DNA of 64,000 bases. Source: Maritimibacter sp. GTDB taxonomy: Bacteria > Pseudomonadota > Alphaproteobacteria > Rhodobacterales > Rhodobacteraceae. The notes beneath the pieces were generated by a model. The model ran no database searches, was not told where the DNA came from, and was given only the letters and a program-made list of their open reading frames with translations. Shown here one piece after another: positions 17,816-27,749 of the stretch. The position numbers were made by a program, and so were the translations under genes. The stretch is from assembly GCA_017792445.1 (NCBI GenBank), contig CP051232.1:868001-932000 (forward strand), read 5' to 3'. Position 1 is the first letter of the stretch, and every line of letters begins with the position of its first letter.

Positions 17816-17961
17816 CCGGGCGCGCATCCCCACGCGCCCGGGCCTCTGACGGCATGCCCCTCTCTCCACCCGTGGTCCCCTCTCCCGGAACGGGGGAGGG
17901 TCAGGGAGGGGGAGGCAGCGCCGCCCGCATTTCCGTTGAACGGGGGCGCAGCTACGCCCCC
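17816..17961 (-). repeat. three hairpins between binding-protein and ATPase genes
   Basis: CCGGGCGCG/CGCGCCCGG (17816-17841), CCCTCTCCCG/CGGGGGAGGG (about 17878-17900) and GGGGGCG/CGCCCCC (17942-17961). The last lies 8 nt after the binding-protein stop. A segmental terminator or stabiliser that leaves more binding-protein mRNA than ATPase mRNA is likely. Confidence 0.55.
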
Positions 17962-17968
17962 GCCCGCG

Positions 17969-18976
17969 TCACTTCAGCATTACCGGCTCTTCCGGCAGGT
18001 ACTCATCGGTGAAATACAGCGACACGTCGGGTTCGTTCTGGAACTCGTAGACGGTGCTGATCTGCGCGACCGCGCTTTCCAGACGCGCCATGTCGATCCC
18101 GCCAAGGCCGTTTTCCATCACGTAGTCGGTCAGCACGTTGCCGTCGATCGTCAGCGCAAGGCGCTCGGTCTCAAGCTCGGCGTCGGCGGCCGGGTTACGC
18201 TCCATCAGGCTCGGGATGACGGCAGCCGGATCGGCCACGGCATCGGCCCAGCCCTTGCCGACGGCGACAAGGAACGCCTTCACGACATCCGGGTTCTCGG
18301 CGGCGAAGTCGGTGTTCACGATCACCGCGTTGCCATAGAGGTCGACGCCGTAGTCCGAGAACATGATGACGCTGATGTCATCTTCCGGCACGCCAAGGCG
18401 CTTGGTGTTCAGGAAGGACGAGAAATTGTAGCCGGTGACGGCGGCCACGTTGCCTTCGGCCAGCATCGGCTCGCGGGTCGGAAAGCCAACCGGCTCGACG
18501 GTGATCGCGTCGACGTCCAGATCGTTCTCGGCCGCGAAGATCGGGAACTGCGCCCATGCGCCATCGGGCGGCGGCGCGCCAAGCACCTTGCCTTCAAGGT
18601 CTTTCGGCATCTCGACGCCCAGCGACTTGCGGCCGACGATGGCGAAGGGCGGCGCGTCGTAGATCATCATGACGGCGGTAACCGGCGCGCCCGGGTTCTG
18701 GTCGAGGAACCGGATCAGCGAGTTGATGTCGGCAAAGCCGATCGGGAACGCGCCGGTGGCGACCTTCGGGATCGCGTCAAGCGAACCCGAGCCTGCGGTG
18801 ATCTCGACCTCGAGACCGGCCTCGGCGAAGTAGCCTTCGTCGATGGCGGTGAAATACGGCGCGGCCGGACCTTCGAATTTCCAGTCGAGCGCGAAGGGCA
18901 CGCTGGTCTGCGCCAGCGCACCGCCGGCCATGGCGACGACGGTCGCGGCGGCGGTCAGGATAGTACGATGAAACAC
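17969..18976 (-). CDS. ABC substrate-binding protein, NMT1/SsuA-like
   Basis: 335 residues from a GTG at 18976 with GAGGAGAGGA upstream. A signal peptide ([21 protein letters not shown]) precedes a type II periplasmic-binding fold: [31 protein letters not shown] and [11 protein letters not shown]. It belongs to the NMT1/THI5-like group, which includes binding proteins for thiamine pyrimidine precursors, taurine, sulfonates and related solutes. No TPP riboswitch is recognisable upstream, so thiamine-pyrimidine transport is not specially supported. It is first gene of the importer operon. Confidence 0.85.
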   Translation of the reverse strand: MFHRTILTAAATVVAMAGGALAQTSVPFALDWKFEGPAAPYFTAIDEGYFAEAGLEVEITAGSGSLDAIPKVATGAFPIGFADINSLIRFLDQNPGAPVTAVMMIYDAPPFAIVGRKSLGVEMPKDLEGKVLGAPPPDGAWAQFPIFAAENDLDVDAITVEPVGFPTREPMLAEGNVAAVTGYNFSSFLNTKRLGVPEDDISVIMFSDYGVDLYGNAVIVNTDFAAENPDVVKAFLVAVGKGWADAVADPAAVIPSLMERNPAADAELETERLALTIDGNVLTDYVMENGLGGIDMARLESAVAQISTVYEFQNEPDVSLYFTDEYLPEEPVMLK

Positions 18977-19332
18977 GAGTTCCTCTCCTCTCTGTGAATC
19001 GTCCCGCCGCAAATTTTCCGAACCACGTGGCGGCGTCCAGCAATCCCGCCCCGGATCTCGCCGCCAGAAGCCTGTGCTTAATTAATAATCGTCATGCGGA
19101 GGGAATGAGCAAAATTCAGGTGCGTTTGAGTCAGGTCGCGCCCTTCGCCGAGACATGCGAAAGTTCGTGCGTCTCGCGGACCGGCTTGGGCGTCCGGAAA
19201 ATGACGCAAGGGCCGCCGCGCACAATTTTCGGGCTTGGGACGCCAAGTGCCGCTTGGATCAGCACAATCTGTTGTGCCGCCTCTTCAAAACGTGGAAAGT
19301 CGGTGCGGAAGAAGAAAGGGCGCGACCACTCC
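18977..19332. other. 356-bp divergent intergenic region
   Basis: It separates the binding-protein gene (-) and the transglutaminase cluster (+). An AT-rich block, CTTAATTAATAATCGTC (about 19077-19093), is the likely promoter area for one or both. Short open frames on both strands have no family resemblance. I see no riboswitch or convincing operator. Confidence 0.4.
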
Positions 19333-22300
19333 ATGGCGATCACCGCATCCATCTATCACCTGACGCACTACAAATATGACCGCCCGGTTACGCTCGGCCC
19401 CCAGATCATCCGGCTCAGACCGGCGCCGCACAGCCGCACCCCGGTCCTGTCGCACTCGTTGAAGGTCTCGCCCGGCGGGCATTTCGTTAACCACCAGCAG
19501 GACGCCTACGGCAACTGGCAGGCGCGCTTCGTGTTTCCCGACCCGGTGATGGAGTTCAAGATCGAGGTCGACCTGACCGCCGATATGTCGGTCTACAACC
19601 CGTTCGACTTCTTCGTCGAGGAAACCGCCGAGGCGTATCCGTTCGACTATGACGAGGCGATCCGGGATGACCTGTCGATCTACCTCAAGCCCGAACCGAT
19701 GACGCCGAGGGTCAAGGACTTCGTGGCATCCGTCGACACCAGGGACATCAATACGGTCGACCTGATCGTGGCGCTGAACACGCGGCTGTCGAACGAGATC
19801 GGCTATGTGATCCGGATGGAGCCGGGCGTTCAAACGCCCGAGCAGACGCTGGAGATCGGCAAGGGCTCGTGCCGCGACACCTCGTGGTTGCTGGTCAACG
19901 TCCTGCGCCATCTCGGGATCGCCGCACGGTTCTGTTCCGGCTACCTGATCCAGCTGAAACCCGACCTCGTGGCGCTGGACGGCCCTGCGGGGACCGACCA
20001 CGACTTCACCGACCTGCACGCCTGGTGCGAGGCCTACATCCCGGGCGCGGGCTGGATCGGCGTCGACCCGACCTCTGGCCTGCTGACCGGCGAAAGCCAC
20101 ATCCCGCTGGCCGCCACCCCGCACTATCGCAACGCCGCCCCGATCAGCGGGGTCGCGAGCTTTGCCGAGGTGGATTTCTCCTTCGACATGAAGGTCACCC
20201 GCACCGCCGAACATCCCCGCATCACCAAGCCCTTCTCTGAAGAGGCGTGGGAGGATCTCGACAAGCTGGGCGACAAGGTCGACGCGGCGATCAAATCCGC
20301 CGATATGCGGCTGACCATGGGCGGCGAGCCGACCTTCGTGTCGATCGACGATTTCGAGTCGGACGAGTGGAACACCGCTGCCGTCGGCCCGCAGAAACGC
20401 GGGCTGGCCGACAAGCTGATCCGCCGTCTGCGCGACCGTTTCGCGCCGGGCGGCTTCCTGCACTACGGTCAAGGCAAGTGGTACCCGGGCGAGACGCTGC
20501 CGCGCTGGACCTTCAGCCTGTACTGGCGCACCGACGGCAAGCCGATCTGGAAGAACGAAAAGCTGATCGCGACCGAGGAAAAGCAGGACACGGCCACGCC
20601 CGACAACGCCGACAGGTTCCTGAGCGGGTTCGCCGAACGGCTGGGGGTCGACCCCGGTCACGTCCAGCCAACCTACGAGGACCCGGCCGAGTGGATCCTG
20701 AAAGAGGGCGAACTGCCGCCGAACGTCACGCCCGAGGACAGCAAGCTGAAGGACCCCGAGGCGCGCGCCCGGATCGCCCGCGTGTTCAGCCGCGGGCTTG
20801 AGAAACCGGCGGGCTATGCCCTGCCCCTGCAACGCTGGCAGTCCAAGGCACAGCCCTCGACCCGCTGGCGCAGCGAGTACTGGAAGACGCGCCGAGGCCA
20901 CCTGTTCCTTGTACCCGGTGACAGCCCCGTGGGCTTCCGCCTGCCGCTGGGCTCGCTGCCGCACGTTCCCCCATCGTCCTATCCCTACACCTACCCCGCC
21001 GATCCGTCGGTCATCGAGGACGAGCTGCCCGACACTCATGCCGCGCTGTCAGAGCGCCGCCAGAAGCTGCTGGAAGAACTACAGCGCATCGCGAAGGAAG
21101 AGGCCGAACAGCAGGCCGACATGGTGCCCGAGGTATCCTCGGATCACACGCAGCCGGTCAGCGCCGCGCGCGACGCCGGGCCGCGCCAGACGATCGTGGA
21201 GCAGGGCATCGACCCCGAGAACAGCGAGGTGCGCACCGCCATCGCGATCGAGCCGCGCGACGGCCGCCTGTGCCTTTTCATGCCGCCGGTCGAGGCGGTC
21301 GAGGATTACCTCGAACTGCTGACCGCCGCCGAGGATACCGCCGAAGAGCTGGGCCTGCCGATCCATATCGAAGGCTACTCGCCGCCGCATGATCCCCGGA
21401 TGAACGTTATCCGCGTCGCCCCCGACCCCGGCGTGATCGAGGTGAACATCCACCCCGCCCGGTCTTGGGACGACTGCAAGGCGATCACCGAGGGCGTCTA
21501 TGACGAGGCGCGCCAGTCGCGCCTTGGCGCCGACAAGTTCATGATCGACGGCAAGCACACCGGCACCGGCGGCGGCAATCATGTCGTGGTGGGCGGTGCA
21601 TCGACGCTCGACTCGCCCTTCCTGCGGCGGCCCGACCTGATGCGGTCGCTGGTGCTGTACTGGCAGCGGCATCCGTCGCTGTCCTACCTGTTCTCGGGCC
21701 TGTTCATCGGCCCGACCTCGCAGGCGCCCCGCATCGACGAGGCGCGCCACGACGGGCTGTACGAGCTGGAAATCGCGCTTAGCCAGATCCCGCACCCGGA
21801 TCAGGGCACGCCGCCGATGCCGTGGCTGACCGACCGGCTGCTGCGCAACCTGCTGACCGACGTCACCGGCAACACCCACCGGGCCGAGATCTGCATCGAC
21901 AAGCTGTATTCCCCCGATGGCCCGACCGGGCGTCTGGGCCTTGTGGAGTTTCGCGGCTTCGAGATGCCGCCCGACCCGCGCATGTCGCTGGCCCAGCAAT
22001 TGCTGATCCGCGCCCTGCTGGTGCGGATGTGGGACGATCCCATCGGCGGCAACTTCACCCGCTGGGGAACGACGCTGCACGACCGGTTCATGCTGCCGCA
22101 TTATGTCTGGCAGGATTTCATGGACGTACTGGATGACCTGCGGCAGCACGGCTTCGACTTCCGTTCGGACTGGTACGAGGCGCAGCAAGAGTTCCGCTTC
22201 CCGTTCTGCGGCGAGGTAAGCGTGGGCAACGTGACGCTGGAACTGCGTCAGGCTTTGGAGCCGTGGCACGTGCTGGGCGAAACCGGCGCCATCGGCGGCA

Positions 22301-22746
22301 CCGTGCGCTATACCGACAGCTCGACCGAGCGGCTTCAGGTGAAGCTGACCGCCGCCGATCCCGGCCGCTACATCGTCACCTGCAACACCCGCCGCGTGCC
22401 GTTGCGCCCGACCGGCGACAGCGGCGTGTCGGTGGCCGGCGTGCGGTTCAAAGCGTGGCAGGCCGCGGCGGCGATGCACCCGGTGACGCCGGTCGATGCC
22501 CCGCTGACGTTCGACATCTACGACACCTGGACCGGCCGACCGCTGGGCGGCTGCGTCTATCACGTCGCGCACCCGGGCGGACGGAACTATGAGACCTTCC
22601 CGGTCAACGCGAACGAGGCCGAGGCGCGGCGACTGGCGCGGTTCGAGGCGCATGGCCACACACCGGGCGCCTACACACCGCCGCCAGAGCATCCGCATCC
22701 CGAGTTCCCGATGACACTCGATCTGCGCAGGCCGCCCGATGTCTGA
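19333..22746 (+). CDS. transglutaminase-DUF2126 protein
   Basis: 1137 residues. The N-terminal ~290 are a bacterial transglutaminase-like unit: an N-terminal beta domain ([17 protein letters not shown]), then the Cys-His-Asp site in [19 protein letters not shown] (Cys180), [11 protein letters not shown] (His229) and WIGVDPTSG (Asp245). Residues ~300-1130 are the long DUF2126 region ([36 protein letters not shown]). From memory, Iyer and Aravind's amidoligase survey relates this region to glutamine-synthetase/GCS-type COOH-NH2 ligases; I cannot verify this here. There is no signal peptide. It overlaps the next gene by 8 nt. Upstream open sequence to 18994 is not part of the protein. Confidence 0.88.
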   Translation: MAITASIYHLTHYKYDRPVTLGPQIIRLRPAPHSRTPVLSHSLKVSPGGHFVNHQQDAYGNWQARFVFPDPVMEFKIEVDLTADMSVYNPFDFFVEETAEAYPFDYDEAIRDDLSIYLKPEPMTPRVKDFVASVDTRDINTVDLIVALNTRLSNEIGYVIRMEPGVQTPEQTLEIGKGSCRDTSWLLVNVLRHLGIAARFCSGYLIQLKPDLVALDGPAGTDHDFTDLHAWCEAYIPGAGWIGVDPTSGLLTGESHIPLAATPHYRNAAPISGVASFAEVDFSFDMKVTRTAEHPRITKPFSEEAWEDLDKLGDKVDAAIKSADMRLTMGGEPTFVSIDDFESDEWNTAAVGPQKRGLADKLIRRLRDRFAPGGFLHYGQGKWYPGETLPRWTFSLYWRTDGKPIWKNEKLIATEEKQDTATPDNADRFLSGFAERLGVDPGHVQPTYEDPAEWILKEGELPPNVTPEDSKLKDPEARARIARVFSRGLEKPAGYALPLQRWQSKAQPSTRWRSEYWKTRRGHLFLVPGDSPVGFRLPLGSLPHVPPSSYPYTYPADPSVIEDELPDTHAALSERRQKLLEELQRIAKEEAEQQADMVPEVSSDHTQPVSAARDAGPRQTIVEQGIDPENSEVRTAIAIEPRDGRLCLFMPPVEAVEDYLELLTAAEDTAEELGLPIHIEGYSPPHDPRMNVIRVAPDPGVIEVNIHPARSWDDCKAITEGVYDEARQSRLGADKFMIDGKHTGTGGGNHVVVGGASTLDSPFLRRPDLMRSLVLYWQRHPSLSYLFSGLFIGPTSQAPRIDEARHDGLYELEIALSQIPHPDQGTPPMPWLTDRLLRNLLTDVTGNTHRAEICIDKLYSPDGPTGRLGLVEFRGFEMPPDPRMSLAQQLLIRALLVRMWDDPIGGNFTRWGTTLHDRFMLPHYVWQDFMDVLDDLRQHGFDFRSDWYEAQQEFRFPFCGEVSVGNVTLELRQALEPWHVLGETGAIGGTVRYTDSSTERLQVKLTAADPGRYIVTCNTRRVPLRPTGDSGVSVAGVRFKAWQAAAAMHPVTPVDAPLTFDIYDTWTGRPLGGCVYHVAHPGGRNYETFPVNANEAEARRLARFEAHGHTPGAYTPPPEHPHPEFPMTLDLRRPPDV

Positions 22747-25141
22747 CATGCCCGGCCGAAGCGGGCCGCCGGACTGGATGGCCCGCGCCGCGCGGCTTCT
22801 GCGCGACTACAAGCCCCTTGCCGGGGTGGCCGACGAATTGATGGACACCGAGGGCAACGTCCGCCCGGTCTGGATCAACTTCCTGCAGGACCTCACCGCG
22901 CTGCCGAAGGACGAGCTGACGCTCGCCACCTCGCGGGGCGATCAGTACCTGCGCGACGCGGGCGTGTTCTTCCGCCATTACGGACCAGAGGACGGCGCTG
23001 AACGCGACTGGCCGCTGTCACACCTGCCGCTGCTGATCGACATCGAGGAATGGCACCAGATCGCCATCGGCCTCATCGAACGCGCGGACCTTCTGGAACG
23101 AGTGATGGCCGACATCTACGGCCCCGGCACGCTGGTGCGCGACGGGGTCATCCCGCCCGACCTGCTGGCCGGTAACCCTGAATGGCTGCGCCCGATGGTG
23201 GGAGTCCGCCCCCGGTCGGGCAGTTTCCTGCACCACGTCGCCTTCGATATCGGCCGCGGCCCCGACGGCAACTGGTGGGTGCTGTGCGACCGCACGCAGG
23301 CGCCGTCCGGCGCGGGCTTTGCGCTGGAAACCCGGATGGCGACGGCGCGCGCCTTCCCCGACATCATGAGCCGCAGCAACGTCGTGCGCATCGCCCGGTT
23401 CTTCCGGCTGTTCCGCGACGCGATGCTGGACCTGCGCAACGGCGACGGCAGCCGGGTGGCGATCCTGACGCCCGGGCCGATGAACGACACTTACTTCGAG
23501 CACGCCTATATCGCGCGTTACCTCGGCTTCCTGCTGGTACAGGGCGAGGACCTTGTGGTCCACAACGGCGACCTGATGGTTCACACCGTCAGCGGGCCGC
23601 AGCCCGTGTCCGTGCTGTGGCGGCGGCTCGATTCCAACTGGATCGACCCGCTGGAGTTGCGCGAAAGCTCTCAGATCGGCACCCCCGGCATGCTGGGCGC
23701 GCTGCGTGCGGGGTCGGTGAACATGGTCAACGCGGTGGGCTCGGGCGCGCTGGAGATCCGCGCGCTGATGGCCTTCCTGCCACGCATCGCGGAGCATCTG
23801 ACCGGCAAGCCGCTGGCGCTGCCGAACATCGCGACGTGGTGGTGCGGCGGTGCGGCGGCGCGCGACTATGTCAAAGCGAACCTCGACCGGATGACGCTGG
23901 ACCGCGCGATGTCGACGGGCCTGCCCTTCGACCACGGCGAAGAGGTCACCATCGCGGGCCGCACGCCAGAGGGCGAACCGATCGACCCGTCGCGGATCGA
24001 CACGCTTGCCGGGTCGCTTGCGGCGCAAGAGATCGTGTCGCTTTCGACCACGCCGGCGCTGGAGAACGGGCGGCTGGTGCCCCGCCCGATGAGCCTGCGC
24101 GTGTTCCTTGCCCGGACGCCGGACGGATGGCAGGTGATGCCCGGTGGCTTCGCCCGCGTCGGCAACTCCTCGGAATCCGCCAACGTCGCGATGCAGAAAG
24201 GTGGCGCCGTCAGCGACGTCTGGATCGTCGGGCGCGAGAAAGACGCGGGCGAGACGCTGCTGAAGCCTGCCGAGACCGGCTTTCGCCGCCGTCAGACCGT
24301 CTCGCTTCCGTCCCGGGCGGCGGACAACCTGTTCTGGCTTGGACGCTACACCGAACGCGCAGAACACAAGATCCGGCTGCTGCGCGCCTATCATCTGCGG
24401 CTGGCAGAGACCGGACGCCCCGATCTGCCGCTGAACGAATACCTCGCCGACTATCTCGAGACGCTTGGCTGCGAGACACCGATGGCCACGACCGAGGATG
24501 TGCGCGCGGCTCTGCGCAGCGCGGGCAGCATCCGCGACCGGTTCTCGGTCGACGGCTGGAACGCGCTGACCGACCTGCTGCGCACGATGGAGCGACTGGC
24601 GCCGAAGCTGCGTCCCGGCGATGACGCGGCGCGCGCGATGAGCGTCTTCCTTCGCAAGATTTCCGGTTTCTCGGGCCTTGTGCACGAAAACATGTACCGG
24701 TTCACCGGCTGGCGCTTCCTGTCCATCGGGCGCGCGATGGAACGCGCGTGGGCGACCTCGAACGTACTGTGCGCCTTCACGTCGGAAGCGGCGCCCGAGG
24801 GCAGCAGCGACATCGCCATCGAGGCGGGCGACTCGATCATGAGCCACCGCCGCCGGTTCGCGGTGGGCGCCGGGCGCGAGACGGTGCTGGACCTGCTGCT
24901 GCTCGATGCGCTGAACCCGCGGTCGGTGCTGCATCAGTTGACCATGATGCACGAGCACCTGCGCTATCTGCCCGTCCATCACGAAGGCCCCCGGATGACC
25001 CCGGTGCTTCGGCAGGTGATGCGGATGGAGACCGACCTTGCCGTCGCCACCGCAGACGATTTCGATGACGCCCGCCTGTCCGAGGTCGCCGGCGAAACCG
25101 CCGCGCTGACCGGGTTGCTGGCCCAAAGCTATTTGCGGTGA
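22739..25141 (+). CDS. circularly permuted ATP-grasp / alpha-E domain protein
   Basis: 800 residues. The first ~480 match circularly permuted ATP-grasp proteins (former DUF404/DUF407), with [52 protein letters not shown] and NAVGSGALE. From ~520 on is the helical alpha-E domain (DUF403): [45 protein letters not shown] and [15 protein letters not shown]. The ATP-grasp part would ligate a carboxylate to an amine. It overlaps both neighbours (8 nt and 4 nt), so the three proteins are made together. Natural substrate unknown for the family. Confidence 0.88.
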   Translation: MSDMPGRSGPPDWMARAARLLRDYKPLAGVADELMDTEGNVRPVWINFLQDLTALPKDELTLATSRGDQYLRDAGVFFRHYGPEDGAERDWPLSHLPLLIDIEEWHQIAIGLIERADLLERVMADIYGPGTLVRDGVIPPDLLAGNPEWLRPMVGVRPRSGSFLHHVAFDIGRGPDGNWWVLCDRTQAPSGAGFALETRMATARAFPDIMSRSNVVRIARFFRLFRDAMLDLRNGDGSRVAILTPGPMNDTYFEHAYIARYLGFLLVQGEDLVVHNGDLMVHTVSGPQPVSVLWRRLDSNWIDPLELRESSQIGTPGMLGALRAGSVNMVNAVGSGALEIRALMAFLPRIAEHLTGKPLALPNIATWWCGGAAARDYVKANLDRMTLDRAMSTGLPFDHGEEVTIAGRTPEGEPIDPSRIDTLAGSLAAQEIVSLSTTPALENGRLVPRPMSLRVFLARTPDGWQVMPGGFARVGNSSESANVAMQKGGAVSDVWIVGREKDAGETLLKPAETGFRRRQTVSLPSRAADNLFWLGRYTERAEHKIRLLRAYHLRLAETGRPDLPLNEYLADYLETLGCETPMATTEDVRAALRSAGSIRDRFSVDGWNALTDLLRTMERLAPKLRPGDDAARAMSVFLRKISGFSGLVHENMYRFTGWRFLSIGRAMERAWATSNVLCAFTSEAAPEGSSDIAIEAGDSIMSHRRRFAVGAGRETVLDLLLLDALNPRSVLHQLTMMHEHLRYLPVHHEGPRMTPVLRQVMRMETDLAVATADDFDDARLSEVAGETAALTGLLAQSYLR

Positions 25142-26031
25142 CGTCCATGCTTTACGACATCAGCCTGAAGATCGCCTACGACTACGACAGTTCTGCCGAC
25201 GCGGGCCGGCACATCCTGCGGATCGTTCCGGCGGACCTGCCCGGCGAGCAGCGTGTCATCGCATCCAGCCTGACCATCCACCCCACCCCGTCAGAGCGGG
25301 TCACGCGGCGCGATTTCTTCGATAACGCCTGCGTCGACATCGCCTATGACGACCCGGTGTCCGAGACCGAGTTCCGCGTCACCGCCCGCGTCGAACGCCA
25401 CGACGCGCCCCCCGCGCTGGACGTCTCGCCCGACCTTCCGTCGCTGGCGAACGAACTGACGCAGCACGCCTCGATCGGCCCCGCCGCACCACACCACTTT
25501 CTGTTCCCCTCGGAACGCGTAGCCTATCACCCCGAGATCGTCGCGTGGGCGCGCGAGGTGTCGGCGGGTTGCTTCACCGCCTTCTCGATCACGCGGACGA
25601 TCTGCGACGCGGTGCATGACGGGCTGACCTTCGACCCCGAGGCCACGATGGTCGACACCCCGGTGGACGAGGCGTTCCGCCTGAAACGCGGCGTCTGCCA
25701 GGATTTCACCCACATCACCATTGCCGCCCTGCGCGGGCTGGGCATCCCGGCGGGCTATGTCTCTGGCTACCTGCGCACCCTGCCGCCCGAAGGCGAGGAA
25801 AAGCTGGAAGGCGCGGACGCGATGCACGCATGGGTCCGTGCCTGGTGCGGCGCCGACATGGGCTGGGTCGAGCTTGACCCGACGAACCGCATGCTGGCCG
25901 GGCTCGATCATGTTGTCGTCGCGCGGGGGCGGGACTATTTCGACCTGGCACCCGTCAAGGGCGCGCTGCGGACCGCGGGCGCCCAGACCACCACGCAATC
26001 GGTGGACGTCAAAGAGGTTCACCCGACATAG
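25138..26031 (+). CDS. transglutaminase-like cysteine protease/amidase
   Basis: 297 residues from a GTG at 25138 that overlaps the previous stop (GTGA); ATG 25147 is an alternative. An N-terminal transglutaminase_N beta domain (LYDISLKIAYDYDSSADAG) is followed by a catalytic core with Cys187 (KRGVCQDFTHI), His230 (DAMHAWVRAWC) and Asp247 (WVELDPTN). It is a smaller homolog of the transglutaminase part of the first gene in the cluster. Such proteins may cut or form amide bonds; here the operon suggests it processes the product of the ATP-grasp ligase. Confidence 0.88.
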   Translation: MTSMLYDISLKIAYDYDSSADAGRHILRIVPADLPGEQRVIASSLTIHPTPSERVTRRDFFDNACVDIAYDDPVSETEFRVTARVERHDAPPALDVSPDLPSLANELTQHASIGPAAPHHFLFPSERVAYHPEIVAWAREVSAGCFTAFSITRTICDAVHDGLTFDPEATMVDTPVDEAFRLKRGVCQDFTHITIAALRGLGIPAGYVSGYLRTLPPEGEEKLEGADAMHAWVRAWCGADMGWVELDPTNRMLAGLDHVVVARGRDYFDLAPVKGALRTAGAQTTTQSVDVKEVHPT

Positions 26032-26045
26032 CCCTGAAGGTTCCG

Positions 26046-26459
26046 ATGTTCTCGAACACCACCCGCCGCCTCATTGAGTGGGGCGATTGCGATCCCGCGG
26101 GGATCGTCTTCAACCCCAAGTTCTTCGTCTATTTCGACCACTGCACCGCGCTGCTGTACGGCGCGGCCGGGTTCGGCAAAAGCACGATGCTGGAAGAGTT
26201 CGGCGCCGCCGGGGCTCCGGTCGTGAAAACCGGGGCCGAGTTCCACGTGCCCTGCACCTTCGGCGAAGAGGTGACGATCACCTCGACCGTGACCCGTGTG
26301 GGCACGTCTAGCTTCGACGTGACCCACCGGCTGGAAAAGGACGGTGTGCTGCGCGTCGAGGGCAAGGAAACCCGTGTCTGGACACAGCGCGCGCCAGACG
26401 GCAGCGGGCTGGTGTCCGCACCGCTGCCCGAGGCGCTGGCGAAGGTCTTCCGGGGCTAG
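26046..26459 (+). CDS. acyl-CoA thioesterase, 4-hydroxybenzoyl-CoA thioesterase family
   Basis: A 137-residue single hotdog-fold enzyme. The N-terminus RRLIEWGDCDPAGIVFNPKFFVYFDHC carries the family Asp (WGDCDPAG) that activates water against the CoA thioester. It starts 14 nt after the transglutaminase gene on the same strand and may be in its operon, although no functional tie is obvious. Its TAG stop is shared in CTAG with the convergent methyltransferase stop. Substrate unknown. Confidence 0.87.
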   Translation: MFSNTTRRLIEWGDCDPAGIVFNPKFFVYFDHCTALLYGAAGFGKSTMLEEFGAAGAPVVKTGAEFHVPCTFGEEVTITSTVTRVGTSSFDVTHRLEKDGVLRVEGKETRVWTQRAPDGSGLVSAPLPEALAKVFRG

Positions 26460-27094
26460 GGCTTCCGCGCGATGATGAAGGGGCGGGTGTCGCGTCCCTT
26501 CGTGGCATGGCGCTCGACCGCGACCACGTCGAACCCGGCGTCGCGGATCATCGCTTCGAGTTCGGTTGCCGAGAAAACGCCGACCGACGGCGCCTTGCCG
26601 ACCATCTTCATCAGCGGCAGCGCAAGGTAAGGGATCAGCGGGCTCATGTCGGACAGGCAGGCCGTCTTGCTGACGAACAACCCACCCGGCACCAGAAGGT
26701 CTGCGACAAGGTTCAGGGTGGATGGCAGGTCGCGCACGAGGTGCAGATAGTTGAACCCGAGGACGGCATCCCACCGCATCGGTTCGTGTGCCATGTCTTC
26801 GACCGTCGCGGGGCGAAAGCTCAGCCCGGCCACCGGCGCGGCGGCGGACTTGCTTTCGGCGATGGCGATCATTTCGGACGATATGTCGGTGCCGATGTAG
26901 CCGCCGACATGAGGGGCCAGCCGCAGGGCGGTGCTGCCCGTCCCGCATCCAAGTTCCAGCACGCGCATCTCGGGCCGCAACAGTTCGGCGGTCCGTTCGA
27001 TGCTGCGCGCATAGCCAGCTTCGTCCGAAACCGGGCTTTTGGCATACTTCGCGGCGGCACGGTCCCAGAACCGCGCGTCTTTCGTGTCGTTCAT
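26456..27094 (-). CDS. class I SAM-dependent methyltransferase
   Basis: 212 residues from ATG 27094. SAM-binding motif I is VLELGCGTGSTAL, followed by the acidic residue at the end of strand 2 (YIGTDISSEM), then FRPATVEDM and FNYLHLV. The C-terminal half has a hydrophobic segment (LIPYLALPLMKMVG). It looks like the Methyltransf_11/25 small-molecule group; the substrate cannot be told. It is convergent with the thioesterase gene with a 4-bp overlap. Confidence 0.85.
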   Translation of the reverse strand: MNDTKDARFWDRAAAKYAKSPVSDEAGYARSIERTAELLRPEMRVLELGCGTGSTALRLAPHVGGYIGTDISSEMIAIAESKSAAAPVAGLSFRPATVEDMAHEPMRWDAVLGFNYLHLVRDLPSTLNLVADLLVPGGLFVSKTACLSDMSPLIPYLALPLMKMVGKAPSVGVFSATELEAMIRDAGFDVVAVERHATKGRDTRPFIIARKP

Positions 27095-27293
27095 CCTGCG
27101 TCCCCAGCGTCGCTTTCGAACGGATATCTGAAGTGCGCTTACCATTGACGCAGGGGCATGTCGCCACGCATCGCCTTTCATAGGCAGGATTTATCGCTAC
27201 ATCCCGCAAGACGCGCCCGAAGCGCGCCTGAAACGCACCCAAAACGGGCGTGTCCGGGCAGCGTTCGGAAGGACGAATCGCGCGCGTGCTGAA

Positions 27294-27346
27294 TTGCGTT
27301 CGGTTCGCGAAAACCTAGTAAAATAGTCGGATTGACAAATCCGACT
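27294..27346 (+). promoter_or_regulatory. promoter and palindromic operator of the hemP operon
   Basis: TTGCGT (27294-27299), 19 nt, TAAAAT (27319-27324), and immediately after it the perfect inverted repeat AGTCGGATT-GACA-AATCCGACT (27325-27346). The operator would cover the transcription start, typical of a repressor. Iron-responsive regulators of Rhodobacterales (Irr, the IscR 'iron-rhodo box', Fur/Mur) are candidates; I cannot match a consensus with certainty. The rest of the 27095-27426 gap shows nothing else definite. Confidence 0.6.
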
Positions 27347-27426
27347 GAATCGCTCACCTTTTCGCCCGTATCACCAGCCACCCCGGTCCCTCCGGGGAAG
27401 CCCGGAACGAACAACGGAGCGGAGCG

Positions 27427-27591
27427 ATGACACCCTCGAAGGACATGCCCCGCCGGACAGAGGCTGGTGCCCGACAGAGCCTCGTCGCGGCGGATATTCT
27501 GAACATTCTGGCCGAAGGCGGTCTGGCCGCTGGCCATGGCGTCGAGTGGCTGCTGGACAACCTCGACCGACGCGCCGAGGTGCGGACATGA
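27427..27591 (+). CDS. small protein of hemP operon, unknown function
   Basis: 54 residues, beginning MTPSKDMPRRTEAGARQSL with a helix-rich C-terminal half (ADILNILAEGGLAAGHGVEWLLDNLD). GGAGCGGAG precedes the ATG by a few bases, and the stop overlaps the hemP start by 4 nt, so it is translated with hemP. I do not recognise the family. It is the first gene after the palindromic operator, so it is presumably iron-responsive. Confidence 0.6.
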   Translation: MTPSKDMPRRTEAGARQSLVAADILNILAEGGLAAGHGVEWLLDNLDRRAEVRT

Positions 27592-27749
27592 CCTACGAAG
27601 CGAAACAGGTGATCGAAGCGCAGACCGGATTCCCGACCTATCGCGCCGAAGATCTTGTCGCCGGAGGCCGCGAGGCGAAGATCCTGCTGGGCGACCAGTG
27701 CTATACGCTGCGCATCACGCGCGCGGGCAAGCTGATCCTCACGAAATGA
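27588..27749 (+). CDS. hemP: hemin uptake protein HemP
   Basis: A 53-residue HemP-family protein ending in the hallmark ILLGDQCYTLRITRAGKLILTK-type sequence (the last ~20 residues are the conserved part). HemP proteins are required for, or activate, heme acquisition in several proteobacteria; the Burkholderia/Bradyrhizobium homologs act as regulators of heme receptor genes. It overlaps both neighbours by ATGA. The TonB heme receptor and hemin transport genes normally nearby are not in this window. Confidence 0.87.
   Translation: MTYEAKQVIEAQTGFPTYRAEDLVAGGREAKILLGDQCYTLRITRAGKLILTK

Noticed and set aside
17036-18997. A 653-codon open frame on the plus strand across the ABC transporter genes
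   Set aside because: It is antisense to three genes with clear family motifs; GC-rich codon bias opens frames opposite real genes. It has no family resemblance.
18977-19332. Possible TPP riboswitch or thiamine regulation before the ABC binding protein
   Set aside because: No CTGAGA...ACCC or GGATAATGC-like THI-box core is visible on either strand.
19131-19379. Small open frames in the 18977-19332 divergent region
   Set aside because: They overlap the promoter region of the transglutaminase cluster, have no ribosome sites and no recognisable product.
23018-25126. A 702-codon open frame antisense to the ATP-grasp/alpha-E gene
   Set aside because: Arg/Ala-rich low-complexity translation typical of GC-rich shadows, no ribosome site, no recognisable domain.
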